A stretch of DNA of 64,000 nt from an uncultured Pontibacter sp. (GTDB lineage: Bacteria > Bacteroidota > Bacteroidia > Cytophagales > Hymenobacteraceae), in the NCBI GenBank assembly GCA_947499125.1, contig CANMMP010000006.1:1-64000 (forward strand), in the 5' to 3' direction. The notes beneath the pieces were generated by a model, which was not told the DNA's origin, did no database searches, and saw nothing but the letters and a program-made list of their open reading frames with translations. Below are positions 61,793-64,000 of the stretch, piece after piece (the stretch's first letter is position 1; every line of letters begins with the position of its first letter). The position numbers were made by a program, and so were the translations under genes.

Positions 61793-62569
61793 TTACCCAT
61801 AGATCGTTTCGGCGAATTTTTCAATGGCTTTGCGGGTTTCGTAGGTGCGCTCGAACATGCCCATGTGGCCGGTTTGCCCTAAAAAGTAAACCATGCTGTT
61901 GTTGGGCAGGTGGCATTGCTCCAGTGCTTTATCTATAGGTACAGCACCGTCTTCTTTACCAAAAATAAATAATACCGGGTAATTGGCTTTCTTCAGTACA
62001 TCAGTTCTGTCGGGCCGGTCGCGCATGGCAGCAAGTCCGCCGGTTATACTTTCTTTTGGTGTGGCTGTCCCGATCTTTTTCATCAAGTCTATTTTGCTGC
62101 GGAGCTTGTCGCGGTTATCTGCAAAGAACAAGGGCTCTACAAAAGACTGCATAAACTTCTCTACCCCGTGCTTCTCTACAAACTCGATGGTCTTGTTGCG
62201 GTTTTCTTTCTTTTCGTCGGTGTCGGGTAGGGCAGAGGAGTGGAACAGGCAAAGACCATTCAGCATATTGCCGTATTTCTCCGCAAAAGCCATACTTACA
62301 TACCCACCCATGGAATGCCCGATCAAGATACATTTTTTTACACCCAGCTTATCAAGTTGCTGCTTCACATAATTAGCCATTGCGTCCATGCTATAATCCG
62401 CAACGTTACCAGTGTTATTACCAAAGCCAGGCAGATCAAACGCTATTGTTCTGGTTTTCTGCTGCAGCGGCTTTTTAAAGTCCGTCCAAAGTTGCTTGCT
62501 CTCGGCAAAGCCATGCAGGAAAACCAAGGTGTCGCCGGTGCCGGCATCGGTGTAGGTAAAGTGTGGCAT
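61793..62569 (-). CDS. Alpha/beta-fold hydrolase
   Basis: A 258-residue serine hydrolase: LVFLHGFAESKQLW with the oxyanion HG (19-20), the nucleophile elbow GHSMGG at 84-89 (Ser86), LFIFGKEDGAVP with the acid, and GQTGHMGMFER with the catalytic His. It is the third hydrolase of this fold in the window and no close relative of the other two beyond the fold. The substrate is unknown. Confidence 0.88.
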   Translation of the reverse strand: MPHFTYTDAGTGDTLVFLHGFAESKQLWTDFKKPLQQKTRTIAFDLPGFGNNTGNVADYSMDAMANYVKQQLDKLGVKKCILIGHSMGGYVSMAFAEKYGNMLNGLCLFHSSALPDTDEKKENRNKTIEFVEKHGVEKFMQSFVEPLFFADNRDKLRSKIDLMKKIGTATPKESITGGLAAMRDRPDRTDVLKKANYPVLFIFGKEDGAVPIDKALEQCHLPNNSMVYFLGQTGHMGMFERTYETRKAIEKFAETIYG

Positions 62570-62621
62570 AGGTTATAGTTTGTTGTAAAGATAGTAAATA
62601 CGGAATACCTGCATTACCGGG

Positions 62622-62828
62622 TCAAACCACCCCTGCCCCTCCTTATCCAAGGAGGGGAGTTTGGCCATTTTTCTTATCCTGATATGCTTTGTAGCAGATC
62701 CTTAGTAACCCTCTAACAAGATCTTTTCAAGATGACAAAAGTAGTTGACTCTGACTATTATGTGTGGAGTTGATAAAAGTAATGAAGATATTCCCCTCCT
62801 TGGATAAGGAGGGGCAGGGGTGGTTTGA
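62622..62828. repeat. 207-bp unit with perfect 37-bp terminal inverted repeats
   Basis: The left end begins TCAAACCACCCCTGCCCCT and the right end is its exact reverse complement over 37 bases, with 133 bp between. The centre contains a TGTCAT-type hairpin. No target-site duplication is visible at the borders. Confidence 0.75.
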
Positions 62829-62925
62829 TACACGCCAACTATGAAACTATAAAGTCAACTATTACCACAGCAGGAAAGTCTCCCTTTGATGGGGGTAGGG
62901 GGATGACAAACGTCAACTATAGAAT

Positions 62926-62973
62926 TATAGCTGTACTTATAGCTACAACTATAGCTGTACTTATAGCTACAAC
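62926..62973. repeat. 24-bp tandem repeat, two copies
   Basis: TATAGCTGTACTTATAGC plus TACAAC occurs twice in direct succession, exactly. Each unit is built around the TATAGC/TATA core common in this window. Confidence 0.85.
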
Positions 62974-63026
62974 TCAACTCCTTCCCCTGTTTTTAGGGGA
63001 AGGCTGGGATGGGGTGATTCAGACAA

Positions 63027-63062
63027 AAAAAGCCCTGCAGCTTTTTAAAACTGCAAGGCTTA
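63027..63062 (-). terminator. Terminator after dxs
   Basis: On the minus strand AAGCCTTGCAG pairs with CTGCAGGGCTT (imperfect), followed by a TTTTTTT run. It lies about 50 bp past the dxs stop. Confidence 0.7.
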
Positions 63063-63113
63063 AATCTTATATCTTTGGTCAAATATTCCTTTGTCAGGAG
63101 CTCAACCGGGTAA

Positions 63114-64000
63114 CTAAACTTTCACAGCCACATTGATCATCTCACGTACTGTACGCTCAATGTCTTCCGGGGCAAAGCCAGCTTCGCGGTGAAGTTCCAG
63201 TTGTGAGCCGTGCTCGTAAATGGTATCAGCCATGCCTAAGCGCTTAACCTGAGAACTATAGCCGTTGTCAACCATAAACTCCAGCACCGCACTACCGAAA
63301 CCACCTTGCAGGCAGCCATCTTCTACGGTAATTACTTTGCTGTATTTCGAGAAAATGTGGTGTAGTAACTCTTCATCAAGCGGCTTGGCAAAACGCATGT
63401 CGTAATGGCCCGGGGTTATACCATCGAAGCTCAGCTTTTTGCAAACATCCACCGCGTAGTTACCAATGTGGCCGAATGTTAGTATAGCTACTTCTTCGCC
63501 TTCCTGTACGGTACGGCCTTTACCAATTTCTATTACTTCCAGAGGAGTTCTCCAGTTGGGCATAACACCTTCGCCGCGCGGGTAACGGATTGTAAATGGA
63601 CCAGCGCCATCCTGGGTAGCTGTAAACATCAGGTTGCGTAGCTCCTGCTCGTTCATCGGGGCAGATACAACCATATTCGGGATGCAGCGCATGTAAGCTA
63701 TATCGTAAGCGCCGTGATGTGTCGGGCCGTCGGCACCTGCAAAGCCAGCTCTATCCAAACAGAAAACTACAGGCAGGTTTTGTAAACAAACATCGTGCAC
63801 TACCTGGTCGTAGCCACGCTGCATAAATGTGCTATAGATGTTACAGAACGGGATCATGCCTTGTGTTGCCAAACCCGCTGAGAAAGTAACGGCGTGTTGC
63901 TCGGCAATACCTACGTCAAAAGCGCGGTCCGGCATAGCCTTCATCATAATGTTAAGCGAGCAGCCCGATGGCATGGCAGGCGTAACACCCATTATTTTAG
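63114..64000 (-). CDS. dxs: 1-deoxy-D-xylulose-5-phosphate synthase, C-terminal part (5' end outside the window)
   Basis: The C-terminal about 295 residues of the thiamine-diphosphate enzyme that starts the MEP isoprenoid route and also feeds PdxJ. Seen: KIMGVTPAMPSGCSL at the window edge, the pyrimidine-binding domain with FDVGIAEQHAVTFSAGLA (catalytic Glu in EQHA), DRAGFAGADGPTHHGAYDIA, and the transketolase C-terminal domain (VITVEDGCLQGGFGSAVLEF). The frame stays open to base 64000, so the gene is cut by the window, not truncated in the genome. Confidence 0.96.
   Translation of the reverse strand, partial: KIMGVTPAMPSGCSLNIMMKAMPDRAFDVGIAEQHAVTFSAGLATQGMIPFCNIYSTFMQRGYDQVVHDVCLQNLPVVFCLDRAGFAGADGPTHHGAYDIAYMRCIPNMVVSAPMNEQELRNLMFTATQDGAGPFTIRYPRGEGVMPNWRTPLEVIEIGKGRTVQEGEEVAILTFGHIGNYAVDVCKKLSFDGITPGHYDMRFAKPLDEELLHHIFSKYSKVITVEDGCLQGGFGSAVLEFMVDNGYSSQVKRLGMADTIYEHGSQLELHREAGFAPEDIERTVREMINVAVKV

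Larger units (their letters stand above)
62570..63113. repeat. Gene-free repeat island 3
   Basis: About 540 bp without a credible gene. It holds a perfect 37-bp inverted pair (62622-62658 and 62792-62828), a short TGTCAT-type hairpin between them (62718-62738), a GGGGGTAGGGGGATGACA element near 62890-62906, a 24-bp tandem repeat (62926-62973), a CTTCCCCTG/AGGGGAAGG hairpin (62978-63018), and the dxs terminator. Confidence 0.75.

Noticed and set aside
62926..62973. CRISPR-like repeat
   Set aside because: Two directly adjacent 24-bp copies without spacers, and no cas genes in the window.
62825..63136. 103-residue open frame on the plus strand
   Set aside because: It runs through the repeat island, the 24-bp tandem repeat and the dxs terminator and into the dxs stop; its sequence is low-complexity translation of repeats.

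Overview
The window reads as chromosomal DNA of a Bacteroidota bacterium, most likely of the Cytophagales (Hymenobacteraceae, Pontibacter-like; the phylum is well supported, the family is an inference). The evidence is type IX secretion genes (PorZ and two PorG-like proteins), the Bacteroidota gene order nadK / PorG-like / uppS / bamA / ompH / ompH, a TonB-dependent receptor with a carboxypeptidase-like N-terminal domain, and promoter elements of the Bacteroidota TAnnTTTG type. I saw no rRNA, tRNA, CRISPR array, phage or insertion sequence.

Layout. 0.2-4.7 kb (minus): an RsmI-like methylase, an esterase, then pdxJ-mnmH-selD (vitamin B6 and selenium modification of tRNA). 4.9-18.5 kb (plus): yqeY, cvpA, a PH-domain protein, a trpG/pabA amidotransferase, a hydrolase, a CBS protein, a BamA-like protein, nadK, two PorG-like proteins, uppS, bamA, two ompH/skp and an rluD-type gene; most of this is an envelope-building cluster. 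18.5-28.2 kb: mixed housekeeping genes (GluQ-RS-like, GNAT, YajQ, TerC, M28 and M19 peptidases, a DUF2520 protein). 28.2-34.3 kb (minus): a family 61 glycosyltransferase, then ccmB-C-D-E-F for cytochrome c maturation. 35.2-45.7 kb: a phosphate island with porin-pstSCAB-phoU on the minus strand, a divergent TonB receptor and lipoprotein on the plus strand, and a small membrane protein. 46.3-62.6 kb: moxR, pncB-pncA, ferredoxin, tdk, porZ-recO, two FKBP isomerases, a DHH phosphoesterase, ndk, a LysM protein, an MFS transporter and a hydrolase. The window ends inside dxs (minus strand).

Three things stand out. First, the phosphate island has divergent promoters, each preceded by a TTAAC-like pentamer repeated every 11 bp that ends 15 bp from a -7 element in both directions; this looks like a PhoB/PhoP-type operator and joins the porin-pst operon and the TonB receptor pair into one predicted phosphate-starvation regulon. 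The island is also bracketed by diverged inverted copies of one repeat module (about 34.74-34.96 and 45.83-46.02 kb). Second, a short motif, AACTATA or AAGTATA (and complements), is strongly over-represented across the window, in all reading frames and between genes. Third, three gene-free stretches (34.3-35.2, 45.7-46.3, 62.6-63.1 kb) are mosaics of the same hairpin-forming elements, some with compensatory stem changes. CcmE also carries a Cys-x3-Tyr motif in place of the usual haem-binding His.
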